DNA of 49,553 nt from a virus: positions 1 to 49,553 of IMG/VR virus record IMGVR_UViG_3300006924_000033, one strand, 5' to 3'. The position numbers and the translations under genes are program-made. Positions 1-6,526 of this stretch are shown one piece after another. The notes below the pieces were generated by a model. The model had not been told where the DNA came from, did not search any database, and saw nothing but the letters and a program-made list of their open reading frames with translations. Within the stretch, counting starts at the first letter, position 1. The number at the start of each line of letters is the position of its first letter.

Positions 1-107
1 AGTAGAGGAGTGTCTTCCGGGTGCCCGGTGTTATACCTCCAAAATCACATAACATAATTTGCCAGTCAATTTTATAATAGTTAAGTGACTTTAAATAAAA
101 ACTATAG
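1..107. other. Window edge, no gene called
   Basis: Two forward frames stay open from the edge, to stops at about 50-52 and 55-57. Either could be the last codons of an upstream gene, but about 17 residues are too few to identify it. A perfect short hairpin (CCGGG-tg-CCCGG) lies near 19-30, flanked by GAGG and CCTC that could extend it. Nothing else can be supported. Confidence 0.3.
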
Positions 108-135
108 AAGGCGAGTTTTACATTCGCCTTTTTTT
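108..135 (+). terminator. Intrinsic terminator
   Basis: A seven-base-pair stem (AAGGCGA at 108-114 with TCGCCTT at 124-130) encloses a nine-base loop and runs into a T tract ending at 135. It separates whatever lies to the left from the late promoter at 143. Confidence 0.8.
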
Positions 136-142
136 ATGACAG

Positions 143-150
143 CATAAATA
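143..150 (+). promoter_or_regulatory. Late promoter CATAAATA (leaderless geometry)
   Basis: The element matches the T4 late promoter box (TATAAATA, positions -13 to -6) in seven of eight bases. Counting from it, +1 falls on 156, the A of the next gene's ATG. There is no room for a ribosome binding site. Confidence 0.75.
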
Positions 151-155
151 CTAGC

Positions 156-392
156 ATGTCAGATAAGTTGGAAAAGATAATTGGTAAGATTGTCATGGAC
201 CTAATGCTTGAAGCACATGCCAAAGGCATTGCATTAAGTTATGAAGACATTTGTAAAATGGTAGGCATACCTGAACAAGACATCACAGACAGTAACGCAT
301 ATTTCACAATAAACGACGAGTTCATTGATGCCGTATCTGACAAAGATGTTAGGGAGGCTATGATAGAAAGAGCCTTCTCTACTTTACACTAG
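156..392 (+). CDS. Small hypothetical protein
   Basis: A 78-residue acidic, helical-looking protein that I do not recognise. No membrane segment, metal-binding cysteines or signal peptide is visible. The start is supported by the late promoter ending five bases upstream, which predicts a leaderless late mRNA. It is the first gene after a terminator and probably heads a late transcript reaching the zinc-finger and membrane-protein genes just downstream. Confidence 0.7.
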   Translation: MSDKLEKIIGKIVMDLMLEAHAKGIALSYEDICKMVGIPEQDITDSNAYFTINDEFIDAVSDKDVREAMIERAFSTLH

Positions 393-400
393 AGAAAATT

Positions 401-610
401 ATGCCAAAGAAAGAACAGAGTCTAGACTCTATACAAAAGCGACAACAAACATATGATGAAAAATGGGGACCATATCAATTACATAAAAGGCATTGCAAAG
501 CATGTAAAAAGACTTTTAAGTGGGCAGGCAGAGCCAAAACAAAAGGCTTCTTACGAGCAATGTTTAACAAAAACTGCGAAGCCTGTGTTAAAGAATCCCT
601 CAGTATTTAA
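401..610 (+). CDS. Small zinc-finger-like protein
   Basis: A 69-residue basic protein with two CxxC pairs (HCKAC near residues 32-36 and NCEAC near 58-62), separated by a basic stretch. This spacing suits a single zinc ribbon or treble clef, as in small nucleic-acid-binding proteins. The function is unknown. It begins eight bases after the previous stop, and its 3' end overlaps the likely start of the membrane-protein gene. The four cysteines make this the more credible frame over 453-585. Confidence 0.65.
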   Translation: MPKKEQSLDSIQKRQQTYDEKWGPYQLHKRHCKACKKTFKWAGRAKTKGFLRAMFNKNCEACVKESLSI

Positions 611-1040
611 AGTTGGATTAATATTATTTGGTGCTTTGGTAGTGAGCAGACTTTTACCATTGCCACCAAACAGCGAACCACTATTAGGTTTAGCAGTTCT
701 AACACCTTACTTAACTAAAAACAACCTAGCATTCTTATTACCATTAGGTGTAATGTTTGTGAGTGATTTGTTTATAGGTTTCCATAACAGTATGTTAATG
801 ACTTATTCAGCATTAGCATTAACGCCCTTCATTAGCAGAATGCTAGACAGCAAGTATGTGTCATTATTAAGCAGTTGGTTAGTATGGCATGTAATGGCAA
901 ACGCAGGCCAATGGTTCCCTCCATTTAGTCCAGAAGCATTGTTATTTGATATTAGATTTTTAATAAGTGGATTGTCTATTGTTGTACTTTTTGATGTAGT
1001 ACAAAAAATGACTTCAACTAATTTACAGTATTATAAATAA
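585..1040 (+). CDS. DUF6580-like multipass membrane protein
   Basis: About 151 residues with four to five hydrophobic segments. The pattern of an early RLLPLPPN, then a transporter-like core with LLPLGVMFVSDLFIGFH, resembles DUF6580, a family with an ECF-transporter S-component-like fold. Substrate and role are unknown. The frame is open back to an ATG at 453, but that start would overlap the zinc-finger gene by 158 bases, so I favour the GTG at 585, a 26-base overlap. A late promoter and tRNA gene follow directly. I am confident of the reading frame, less so of the start and family. Confidence 0.65.
   Translation: MLKNPSVFKVGLILFGALVVSRLLPLPPNSEPLLGLAVLTPYLTKNNLAFLLPLGVMFVSDLFIGFHNSMLMTYSALALTPFISRMLDSKYVSLLSSWLVWHVMANAGQWFPPFSPEALLFDIRFLISGLSIVVLFDVVQKMTSTNLQYYK
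1032..1039 (+). promoter_or_regulatory. Late promoter TATAAATA before the tRNA
   Basis: A perfect match to the T4 late consensus overlaps the end of the membrane-protein gene. Predicted +1 is A1045, five bases before the first base of the tRNA, so the tRNA would be made late with a very short 5' leader. Confidence 0.7.
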
Positions 1041-1049
1041 CACTACTAA

Positions 1050-1125
1050 GGGGCCATAGTTCAGTTGGGAGAACGTCTGGTTTGCAACCAGAAGGTCCGG
1101 GGTTCGAATCCCCGTGGCTCCACCA
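1050..1125 (+). tRNA. tRNA-Ala(UGC)
   Basis: A complete 76-base cloverleaf. The acceptor arm GGGGCCA pairs with TGGCTCC and includes the G3-U70 wobble that identifies alanine tRNAs. The anticodon loop TTTGCAA gives anticodon UGC, and the T arm carries GGTTCGAATCC. The 3' CCA is encoded (1123-1125). It lies between two membrane-protein genes, directly downstream of a late promoter. It reads GCA, a common alanine codon in these AT-rich genes. Confidence 0.97.
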
Positions 1126-1134
1126 GGTATTAAT

Positions 1135-1503
1135 ATGGAATTTAACATTTTATTTTGGCTTTTTACTAAACATATAATTGCAGATTATTATATGCAATAT
1201 CCTTGGATGTTCAAGTACAAAGGTACATATGGACACATTGGTGGACTTGCTCATGCAAAACTACATGGCTTGTTTACTTTTATTGTACTACTAAATTTTG
1301 CAAACCCATTAACAGCATTTGTATTAGGTGCCATAGATGCAATATTACATTATCACATAGACTATGCAAAGAACAAATTATGGGAAAGATTTCCAACTAA
1401 TCCTTCTGAACAAAAGTATTGGGTAATACACGGAACAGATCAATTAGCACATGGCATGACATATTTCTTATTAGTACATCTATTGGTCCATGGGCATGTT
1501 TGA
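1135..1503 (+). CDS. DUF3307-like membrane protein
   Basis: A 122-residue protein with about four hydrophobic helices and a pattern of polar and His residues (KHIIADYYMQ near the start, an HAKLHG centre, LHYHIDYAK, and GTDQLAHGMTYFL near the end) that resembles DUF3307 membrane proteins. The function is unknown. The ATG at 1135 is chosen because an in-frame GTG upstream would start inside the tRNA. It is probably cotranscribed with the tRNA from the promoter at 1032. It overlaps the next gene by 14 bases. Confidence 0.75.
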   Translation: MEFNILFWLFTKHIIADYYMQYPWMFKYKGTYGHIGGLAHAKLHGLFTFIVLLNFANPLTAFVLGAIDAILHYHIDYAKNKLWERFPTNPSEQKYWVIHGTDQLAHGMTYFLLVHLLVHGHV

Positions 1504-2122
1504 AAAGTTAGTTGAATATATAGAAAACACAGACCTCACAGTTCTCGAAGGAGCAACTATAGAGTATGAACCACATCAATATAAATTAATAGTGCTAGAA
1601 GATGTTCTTAGTGATGAAGAAATAGAATATGCTAAAGAAGTATACGATGCACCAACAACAAAAAGATACGATGTGTATGCACACCCACCTGAAACACATA
1701 AAATACACAGGCAAAGAGCAGACTTTTCTGATATACATGAAATCAGTTTAGAGTTACAAAAAACAATAGACTCTATTAAAGCAAAGTTTGATTTAAATGG
1801 CTTGGGTATTCCTAGTACAAGCATGTGGCAAGACTCACCAGGCTTTGAATTGTTTCCGCATTGTGATCAAAAAGTTTTAAATGTAACTATGCAAATATAT
1901 TTAGATAATGATTGCGATGAAAGATGTGGCACAACATTTCTAAAGCCAGTATTCGAAAGTGAACACGGCGAAGAATTATTAACAACCTATTATGGAAAAG
2001 GTAACGGTTATATATTGTTAAACACAAATAAAGAAATGCATGGTATGATGACACCTGTTCCAGAAGGACAAAAACGAACCAGTTTATACATTGTATTCGG
2101 CAAAAGCGAGGTAATTAACTAG
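1490..2122 (+). CDS. 2OG-Fe(II) oxygenase, first of three
   Basis: A 210-residue protein with the double-stranded beta-helix signature of 2-oxoglutarate/Fe(II) dioxygenases. It has an HxD pair (FPHCDQ) in the middle, a distal His in EMHGM, and an Arg ten or so residues later (KRTSLYIVF) to hold 2-oxoglutarate. Such enzymes are common in T4-like marine phages and hydroxylate proteins, nucleic acids or small molecules; the substrate here cannot be told. ATGs at 1490 and 1496 are both possible, and either overlaps the membrane-protein gene. A coiled-coil gene starts two bases after its stop. Confidence 0.85.
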   Translation: MGMFEKLVEYIENTDLTVLEGATIEYEPHQYKLIVLEDVLSDEEIEYAKEVYDAPTTKRYDVYAHPPETHKIHRQRADFSDIHEISLELQKTIDSIKAKFDLNGLGIPSTSMWQDSPGFELFPHCDQKVLNVTMQIYLDNDCDERCGTTFLKPVFESEHGEELLTTYYGKGNGYILLNTNKEMHGMMTPVPEGQKRTSLYIVFGKSEVIN

Positions 2123-2123
2123 T

Positions 2124-2342
2124 ATGACAAGCAAAACACAAATGACTAAAAAGCAATTGATTGATGCTTTGTCTTCTGCTGAGCAACGCATAGCAGAATT
2201 AGAAACACAGGTTGATGTATTAGAAAAAGAAAAAGTTCATATAGGTGCTAAATTATTAGACGATGAACAATCAAATATGGTCAACATTCTTAAATCTAAA
2301 ATAGAAGAGTTAGAGAAACAAAATAAGTTAGATGAAAAATAA
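2124..2342 (+). CDS. Small coiled-coil protein
   Basis: A 72-residue, charged protein that is almost entirely heptad-like (repeated Leu/Ile with Glu/Lys, such as AELETQVDVLEKEK), so it probably forms a coiled-coil dimer or oligomer. I do not recognise a family. It sits in a tight run between the oxygenase and NAD synthetase genes and overlaps the next gene by 11 bases, which suggests cotranscription and translational coupling. Confidence 0.65.
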   Translation: MTSKTQMTKKQLIDALSSAEQRIAELETQVDVLEKEKVHIGAKLLDDEQSNMVNILKSKIEELEKQNKLDEK

Positions 2343-2652
2343 CATAGTCGACTTGACTGCTTACAGAGAAAAACTTAAGGCGGCTGAACTCGGTAACGAC
2401 ACTCTATTTGAAGAAACAATAGATGATGTCACAAGAGATCTAACAAAGTTTATGGTTCACTTAGGCATGGACTTGGATGTGGATATTACACATGAAAGTT
2501 TTGCTGTTTATTGTAGTACTGCCGTTGGCTATTACAAAAAAGCATTACGAGTAGCATATGGTTTAGAAGATTATAAATCAGAGTTGTCCAATTCAGATGC
2601 AACTATATGGGATTTAATAGAGGATATAAACAATAACAAAGATGATGAATAA
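2332..2652 (+). CDS. Hypothetical protein in the nadE operon
   Basis: A 106-residue acidic protein, apparently soluble and helical, with a short central region of alternating hydrophobics (FAVYCSTAVGYYKKALRVAYGL). No family is recognised. It overlaps both neighbours by 11 bases and so is likely translated together with the coiled-coil protein and NAD synthetase. Small proteins of this type with an acidic tail are common in T4-like marine phages. Confidence 0.65.
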   Translation: MKNNIVDLTAYREKLKAAELGNDTLFEETIDDVTRDLTKFMVHLGMDLDVDITHESFAVYCSTAVGYYKKALRVAYGLEDYKSELSNSDATIWDLIEDINNNKDDE

Positions 2653-3631
2653 GAAAACTGAACAAGCAAATTTAAAAAAGTTAATACTTGATTATAACAG
2701 AAAGCCTGTGTTGTCTCCTGCATTTGAAAAACTGCTAGACAGTTACATCAAAAGCGGAAAGTACATGTCAGTTGAAAAACTGCAAGTGCTACGAAATGAT
2801 ATAGTACAGAACTTAGTTGAGTACGCCAACAAATACAAAATAAGCAACGTCTGTGTTGGACTCAGTGGAGGCATAGATAGTGCCTTAACTGCAAGTTTAT
2901 TTAGAGATGCAGGCTATCATGTAATTGGTGTAACAATGCCTATTAATCAAATAGAAGATGAAACAGACAGAGGCTTTGAAACAGCAAAGGCACTAGGCAT
3001 AGACCACAGACATATTGATTTAACAGAAGCATACGAAAGTTTGCTTCAACAAGAATATAAAATTGATGCTAGTTTAATCAGCAATGATCACTCTAGTAAG
3101 ATTAGAAAAGGAAACATTCGAGCCAGATTGCGTATGATTACGTTGTACAATCTTGCTGGTGCGAGTCAAGGCTTTGTAGCAAGTACTGATAATTTTTCAG
3201 AACTAGCCGCAGGGTTTTGGACACTACACGGAGACGTGGGCGATGTATCGCCAATACAATCATTAAGTAAGAGTTGGGAAGTTCCTGCTCTTGCTGAAAT
3301 GCAAGGTGTACCCGATAGTGTCGTGTTTGCTGTTCCAACAGATGGATTAGGAATATCTAGTTCAGACGAGGATCAGTTTGGGTTCAGTTATCTTGAATTT
3401 GATTTAGCCTTATTCAAGTTACTGGAAAATGTAGACGGAGTGGAGTTCGAAAATACCATATCAGATATTGCCGGATTCAAAGATGTAAAGGACAAATTAA
3501 TAGTAGAAGAGGTCGCAAGTAGAATTAGAGGCACAACATACAAGAGATTCAATCCTTATAATCTTGCACATACGTTTGAAAAAGATCGATATGATCTACT
3601 AGATAAACTAGATAACCAATTGAGGAGATAA
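2642..3631 (+). CDS. nadE: NAD synthetase, ammonia-dependent type
   Basis: A 329-residue protein that would convert nicotinate adenine dinucleotide to NAD with ATP. The PP-loop SGGIDS lies near residues 75-80. Downstream are GNIRARLRM, the ASTDNFSE region, a GDVGD segment with PIQSLSK typical of NadE substrate binding, and PTDGL near residue 230. No glutaminase domain is present, so it should use ammonia. An N-terminal segment of about 50 residues precedes the usual NadE start. Two adjacent ATGs (2642, 2645) overlap the previous stop. A phage NadE could keep NAD high during infection. No NAMPT or other NAD gene is visible in this window. Confidence 0.92.
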   Translation: MMNKKTEQANLKKLILDYNRKPVLSPAFEKLLDSYIKSGKYMSVEKLQVLRNDIVQNLVEYANKYKISNVCVGLSGGIDSALTASLFRDAGYHVIGVTMPINQIEDETDRGFETAKALGIDHRHIDLTEAYESLLQQEYKIDASLISNDHSSKIRKGNIRARLRMITLYNLAGASQGFVASTDNFSELAAGFWTLHGDVGDVSPIQSLSKSWEVPALAEMQGVPDSVVFAVPTDGLGISSSDEDQFGFSYLEFDLALFKLLENVDGVEFENTISDIAGFKDVKDKLIVEEVASRIRGTTYKRFNPYNLAHTFEKDRYDLLDKLDNQLRR

Positions 3632-3634
3632 ACC

Positions 3635-3922
3635 ATGGAAAATTCAATCATAGGTATAGTTGTTGTAGTAGCGATTGTTGGATTTGTTGTTTACCAATCA
3701 TTTTTTAAGAAAGATGATGTAGTAGAAAGCAAACCTACACCTGCTCCTGCACCGGCACCTGCACCAAAGGCTCCTGCTAAACCTAAAGTTCCTACTGCGG
3801 CAGAACTTAATAAAAAGACTAAAGCAGAATTAGAACTATTAGCAAGAGAAAATGGTGTTGAACTAGATTTGCGTAAGAAAAAAGCAGACCTAGTGAAAGA
3901 AGCCAGAGCATCTTTCAAGTAA
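3635..3922 (+). CDS. Membrane-anchored protein with Pro-Ala linker and SAP/LEM-like domain
   Basis: A 95-residue protein in three parts. Residues about 4-24 form a hydrophobic anchor, followed by a repeated Pro-Ala linker (about 33-52). The C-terminus (TAAELNKKTKAELELLAREN onward) looks like a SAP, HeH/LEM or Rho-N helical hairpin, a fold that often binds nucleic acid. It could tether DNA or RNA at the membrane, which is inference. A good Shine-Dalgarno (GAGGAG) precedes the ATG, and a terminator follows, so it ends the nadE transcript. Confidence 0.75.
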   Translation: MENSIIGIVVVVAIVGFVVYQSFFKKDDVVESKPTPAPAPAPAPKAPAKPKVPTAAELNKKTKAELELLARENGVELDLRKKKADLVKEARASFK

Positions 3923-3947
3923 GCAATACAAGGACCAAGTATTCAAT

Positions 3948-3972
3948 AAGCAGGCCTAGTGCCTGCTTTCCT
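3948..3972 (+). terminator. Intrinsic terminator
   Basis: An eight-base-pair stem (AAGCAGGC with GCCTGCTT, loop CTAGT) is followed by a T-rich stretch (TTTCCTTT). It closes the nadE operon just before the next late promoter. Confidence 0.75.
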
Positions 3973-3991
3973 TTGGCTGTGATTTATACAC

Positions 3992-3999
3992 GATAAATA
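3992..3999 (+). promoter_or_regulatory. Late promoter GATAAATA (leaderless geometry)
   Basis: GATAAATACT matches the commonest late element of this genome. Position +1 falls on 4005, the A of the ATG of the radical SAM gene. Confidence 0.8.
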
Positions 4000-4004
4000 C
4001 TGCT

Positions 4005-5858
4005 ATGCTAAACTTATATCTGTGCCAACCTAACTTTAGATTTGGTATTGCAGGAAAAACTGGTTACTGGATTCCTTACAGCATTGGCTGTTTATGGAGT
4101 TATGCTAGTCAGTTTGATGATATAAAAGAAAATGTAGATCTCAAAGACATAATATTCCGCAGAGAAAATGTAGATACTCTAGTTGATAGACTAGAAGACC
4201 CAGACATAATAGCATTTAGTTGTTACATGTGGAACTGGGAATGGAGCAAAGCAGTTGCTCAAAAAGTCAAACAAAAATATCCTAAATGCAAAATAGTATT
4301 TGGTGGCCCACAAGTTACTGATAGACCAGATGAAGAAGAATTCTTTAAGCATCACAAGTATGTAGACTCAATTAGTTTAGCAGAAGGCGAATTAAGTTTT
4401 ACAGATATATTACGAAATCTAATCAACGGCAAACTAATAGAAAAAATATATAACTATCCAAGACTAACAGAATTAGACATACCAAGTCCTTACTTAACAG
4501 GTGTGTTTGAAAAGATTATAGCAGACAATCCAGGCGTACTATGGAATGGCACATTAGAAACTAATCGTGGCTGTCCATTTGCTTGTACATTTTGTGACTG
4601 GGGTGGCTTAACATATAGTAAACTTAAAAAGTTTCCTGAAGAAAAAGTATTACAAGAACTGCATTGGATGGCACATAACAAAATGGATTATGTAACAATA
4701 GCAGACGCAAACTTTGGTGTGTTTACAGATAGAGATATGAAGTTTACAGAAGAACTTGTAGCATTACAAAAAGAGTTTGGCTATCCACAGGTTGTTGATG
4801 CCACATGGTATAAGAACAGTTCAGAAGAGATAATGGAAATTGTTAAGAAGTTTATCAGCAGTGGCTTCAATAGAGGACTAACTTTAAGTGTACAAAGTAT
4901 GGACATGGATGTACTAGAAGAAATTAAAAGACGTAACATGGAGTTTAGTAATCTCAAACACATATTTGATATATGTAATAGAGAACAGATACCTAGTTAC
5001 ACAGAACTTATACTAGGCTTACCCAAAGAAACATTTGAAAGTTGGAGTAAAGGTTTATGTGATGTAATTGAAATGGGTCAACACAATGCTATTGAAAGTT
5101 GGTTAGCACAATTACTAGAGAACGCACACCTTAATACACCTGAGCAAAGAGCAGAACACGAAATAGACACGATAGTTGTGAAAGATTATATATCAGGCTT
5201 TGAGGAAGAAGATGGCATCAGCGAAAGTGTCACGTTAGTCCGCGGAACTAAGGACATGCCGATGCCTAAGTTTATAGACAGTTGGATGTATGCTTGGATG
5301 ATCAATAATTTTCACAACTACGGCTGGACACAGATCATCAGCAGGTTCCTACGCAAGTATAAAGATATGAGTTACTTGGAGTTTTATAATAGACTGTGGA
5401 CACTTATACAAGAAGACGATGGTTATGTTAAGCAGTTATTTGACACAGCAAAAGCACAACTCACAGAATACTTAGAGACAGGTATTGCTGATGGCTTTAG
5501 TGGACATACACTTATGTGGTCAGCACAAAGCGACTTTCACAAGGAGCCACTAAAAATATTTCAGTTCATTGATAAGCATTACAGTAGAGAATGGTTAGAC
5601 TTGCCAGAGAAGTATTACCCACAACTTATGAAACTACAAACGTTTTATGTTAGCCACCTAACTGTATCTTATCCAACACAAATGAATTTTGGATATAACT
5701 TTTTAGAATACATCAATGATGAGGACTCAGAATTATTAAAAGACAAAACAGAATACACCTTAGATTTAATCATGCCATGCGACAGTGAAGAAGAATACTT
5801 AGACAGAATGTATTACAAAAGAAGACAAGGTTGGGGCAAAGTTTTGTTTTCCACTTAA
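4005..5858 (+). CDS. Radical SAM protein with B12-binding-like N-terminal domain
   Basis: A 617-residue protein. Residues about 1-150 look like a cobalamin-binding (Rossmann) domain, with the typical IVFGGPQVT strand-turn. The radical SAM cluster motif is C190-PFA-C194-TF-C197, followed by a TIM-barrel-like region to about residue 370 and a long C-terminal extension. Relatives include methyltransferases and lipid- or sugar-modifying enzymes; the substrate is unknown. It stands alone between a terminator and an untranslated leader and is predicted to be translated from a leaderless late mRNA. A second radical SAM protein lies at 17969. Confidence 0.88.
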   Translation: MLNLYLCQPNFRFGIAGKTGYWIPYSIGCLWSYASQFDDIKENVDLKDIIFRRENVDTLVDRLEDPDIIAFSCYMWNWEWSKAVAQKVKQKYPKCKIVFGGPQVTDRPDEEEFFKHHKYVDSISLAEGELSFTDILRNLINGKLIEKIYNYPRLTELDIPSPYLTGVFEKIIADNPGVLWNGTLETNRGCPFACTFCDWGGLTYSKLKKFPEEKVLQELHWMAHNKMDYVTIADANFGVFTDRDMKFTEELVALQKEFGYPQVVDATWYKNSSEEIMEIVKKFISSGFNRGLTLSVQSMDMDVLEEIKRRNMEFSNLKHIFDICNREQIPSYTELILGLPKETFESWSKGLCDVIEMGQHNAIESWLAQLLENAHLNTPEQRAEHEIDTIVVKDYISGFEEEDGISESVTLVRGTKDMPMPKFIDSWMYAWMINNFHNYGWTQIISRFLRKYKDMSYLEFYNRLWTLIQEDDGYVKQLFDTAKAQLTEYLETGIADGFSGHTLMWSAQSDFHKEPLKIFQFIDKHYSREWLDLPEKYYPQLMKLQTFYVSHLTVSYPTQMNFGYNFLEYINDEDSELLKDKTEYTLDLIMPCDSEEEYLDRMYYKRRQGWGKVLFST

Positions 5859-5892
5859 AACACCATAAAACTTAACTGATGTGTTAATTAAT

Positions 5893-5900
5893 GATAAATA
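5893..5900 (+). promoter_or_regulatory. Late promoter GATAAATA before a structured RNA
   Basis: GATAAATAAT lies between the radical SAM gene and the 6102 gene. Predicted +1 is 5906, one base before the first hairpin of a leader of about 195 bases. Confidence 0.7.
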
Positions 5901-5905
5901 ATCGT

Positions 5906-6101
5906 TGGAAGATTATTGGTCTCTTCCGCAACAGGACGGTTGATTGATTGTCGGTTGTAGTGGTATGTATTCACTGTAGGTCTCATTAAGAAGATACAAC
6001 AAAACGAAATCACAAAAGTTAAGGAACTTTAACCCCTGAGCATGGTTCGTAAGAACATGTGAACGACTAGTGCTAATTGTTATTTAGACTAGGAGAAAAA
6101 T
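5906..6101 (+). ncRNA. Structured untranslated leader or small RNA
   Basis: About 195 bases without a credible reading frame, starting at a late promoter. Visible helices are GGAAGA/TCTTCC (5907-5927, directly at the predicted 5' end); GTTGTA (5954-5959) with TACAAC (5995-6000), enclosing smaller pairs; AAAGTT-aagg-AACTTT (6015-6030); and CATGGTTC-gtaa-GAACATG (6041-6059), which has a GNRA-type GTAA tetraloop and one bulge. A Shine-Dalgarno and the ATG of the 6102 gene follow. It may be a regulatory leader or a stable RNA processed from it. No known RNA family is recognised, and it does not fold as a tRNA. Confidence 0.5.
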
Positions 6102-6287
6102 ATGACAACAGATACAATTAAAAGTTTTGTTTCTGGAACCTTTACAAATTTACCAACATCCTTTGAAAACTTCAAAGAGAAGTATTGTCCAGACGGACAG
6201 ACGTGCAATGATATTGCCACGTTTGGAGGCTTAGCCTTTATGGTCTGGTTTATGTACCTCGCTATGGAACCTATCATTAGATTCTAA
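6102..6287 (+). CDS. Small single-pass membrane protein
   Basis: A 61-residue protein with an N-terminal soluble half containing two cysteines (YCPDGQTC) and one hydrophobic segment near residues 41-58 (FGGLAFMVWFMYLA). No family is recognised. A good ribosome binding site (AGGAG, about seven bases upstream) supports the start. It is the only gene between a long structured leader and a strong terminator, so a separate late transcript seems devoted to it. Such small membrane proteins can be virion or lysis accessories, but nothing here proves that. Confidence 0.75.
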   Translation: MTTDTIKSFVSGTFTNLPTSFENFKEKYCPDGQTCNDIATFGGLAFMVWFMYLAMEPIIRF

Positions 6288-6330
6288 GTAAATACTCTTG
6301 CCCAGAGCAAAGGTTTATTAACAGAGACAC

Positions 6331-6360
6331 AAGGCCTCACTTCATGTGGGGCCTTTCTTT
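6331..6360. terminator. Strong intrinsic terminator, likely bidirectional
   Basis: A ten-base-pair stem (AAGGCCTCAC with GTGGGGCCTT, one G-U pair) has a five-base loop and is followed by TTCTTT on the + strand. The opposite strand reads the same stem after the minus-strand gene at 6359-6460, though its following T run is weak. Confidence 0.8.
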
Positions 6361-6460
6361 ATATAAGCAGAATGCCTATAATAAATCCTATGTTGAGTCC
6401 TATAGAACAGACCAACAACATATCTTTCTTAAAAGAATACGGAACTAATTCAGTTACCAT
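6359..6460 (-). CDS. 33-residue membrane peptide
   Basis: The minus strand encodes 33 residues beginning MVTELVPYSFKK and continuing into one hydrophobic stretch of about 20 residues ending at the C-terminus (IGFIIGILLI). An AGGAG ribosome binding site lies at 68-72 of the 6400 block, seven bases before the ATG. Minus-strand TATTTATC at 6486-6493 is a GATAAATA late promoter with predicted +1 at 6480. It faces the terminator at 6331. Promoter, ribosome site and membrane segment together argue for a real small gene; its role is unknown. Confidence 0.6.
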   Translation of the reverse strand: MVTELVPYSFKKDMLLVCSIGLNIGFIIGILLI

Positions 6461-6485
6461 TAAATTACTCCTACAGTAATATTCT

Positions 6486-6493
6486 TATTTATC
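6486..6493 (-). promoter_or_regulatory. Late promoter GATAAATA, minus strand
   Basis: Read on the minus strand this is GATAAATAAG, directly abutting the plus-strand element at 6494. Predicted +1 is 6480, 20 bases before the ATG of the 33-residue gene. Confidence 0.6.
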
Positions 6494-6501
6494 GATAAAT
6501 A
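6494..6501 (+). promoter_or_regulatory. Late promoter GATAAATA before the lipase gene
   Basis: GATAAATACT forms a palindromic pair with the minus-strand element (ATTTATCGATAAAT). Predicted +1 is 6507, leaving a 20-base leader with the ribosome site GGTAGGAG before ATG 6527. Confidence 0.8.
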
Positions 6502-6526
6502 CTAGCATAATTAGGTAGGAGTAATT

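Noticed and set aside
1-57. End of a tRNA or of a known gene at the window edge
   Set aside because: There is no T-loop consensus or acceptor stem, and the open codons are too few to identify a protein.
453-584. ATG at 453 as the start of the DUF6580-like protein
   Set aside because: It would overlap the zinc-finger gene by 158 bases, and the added 44 residues look unlike a membrane-protein N-terminus.
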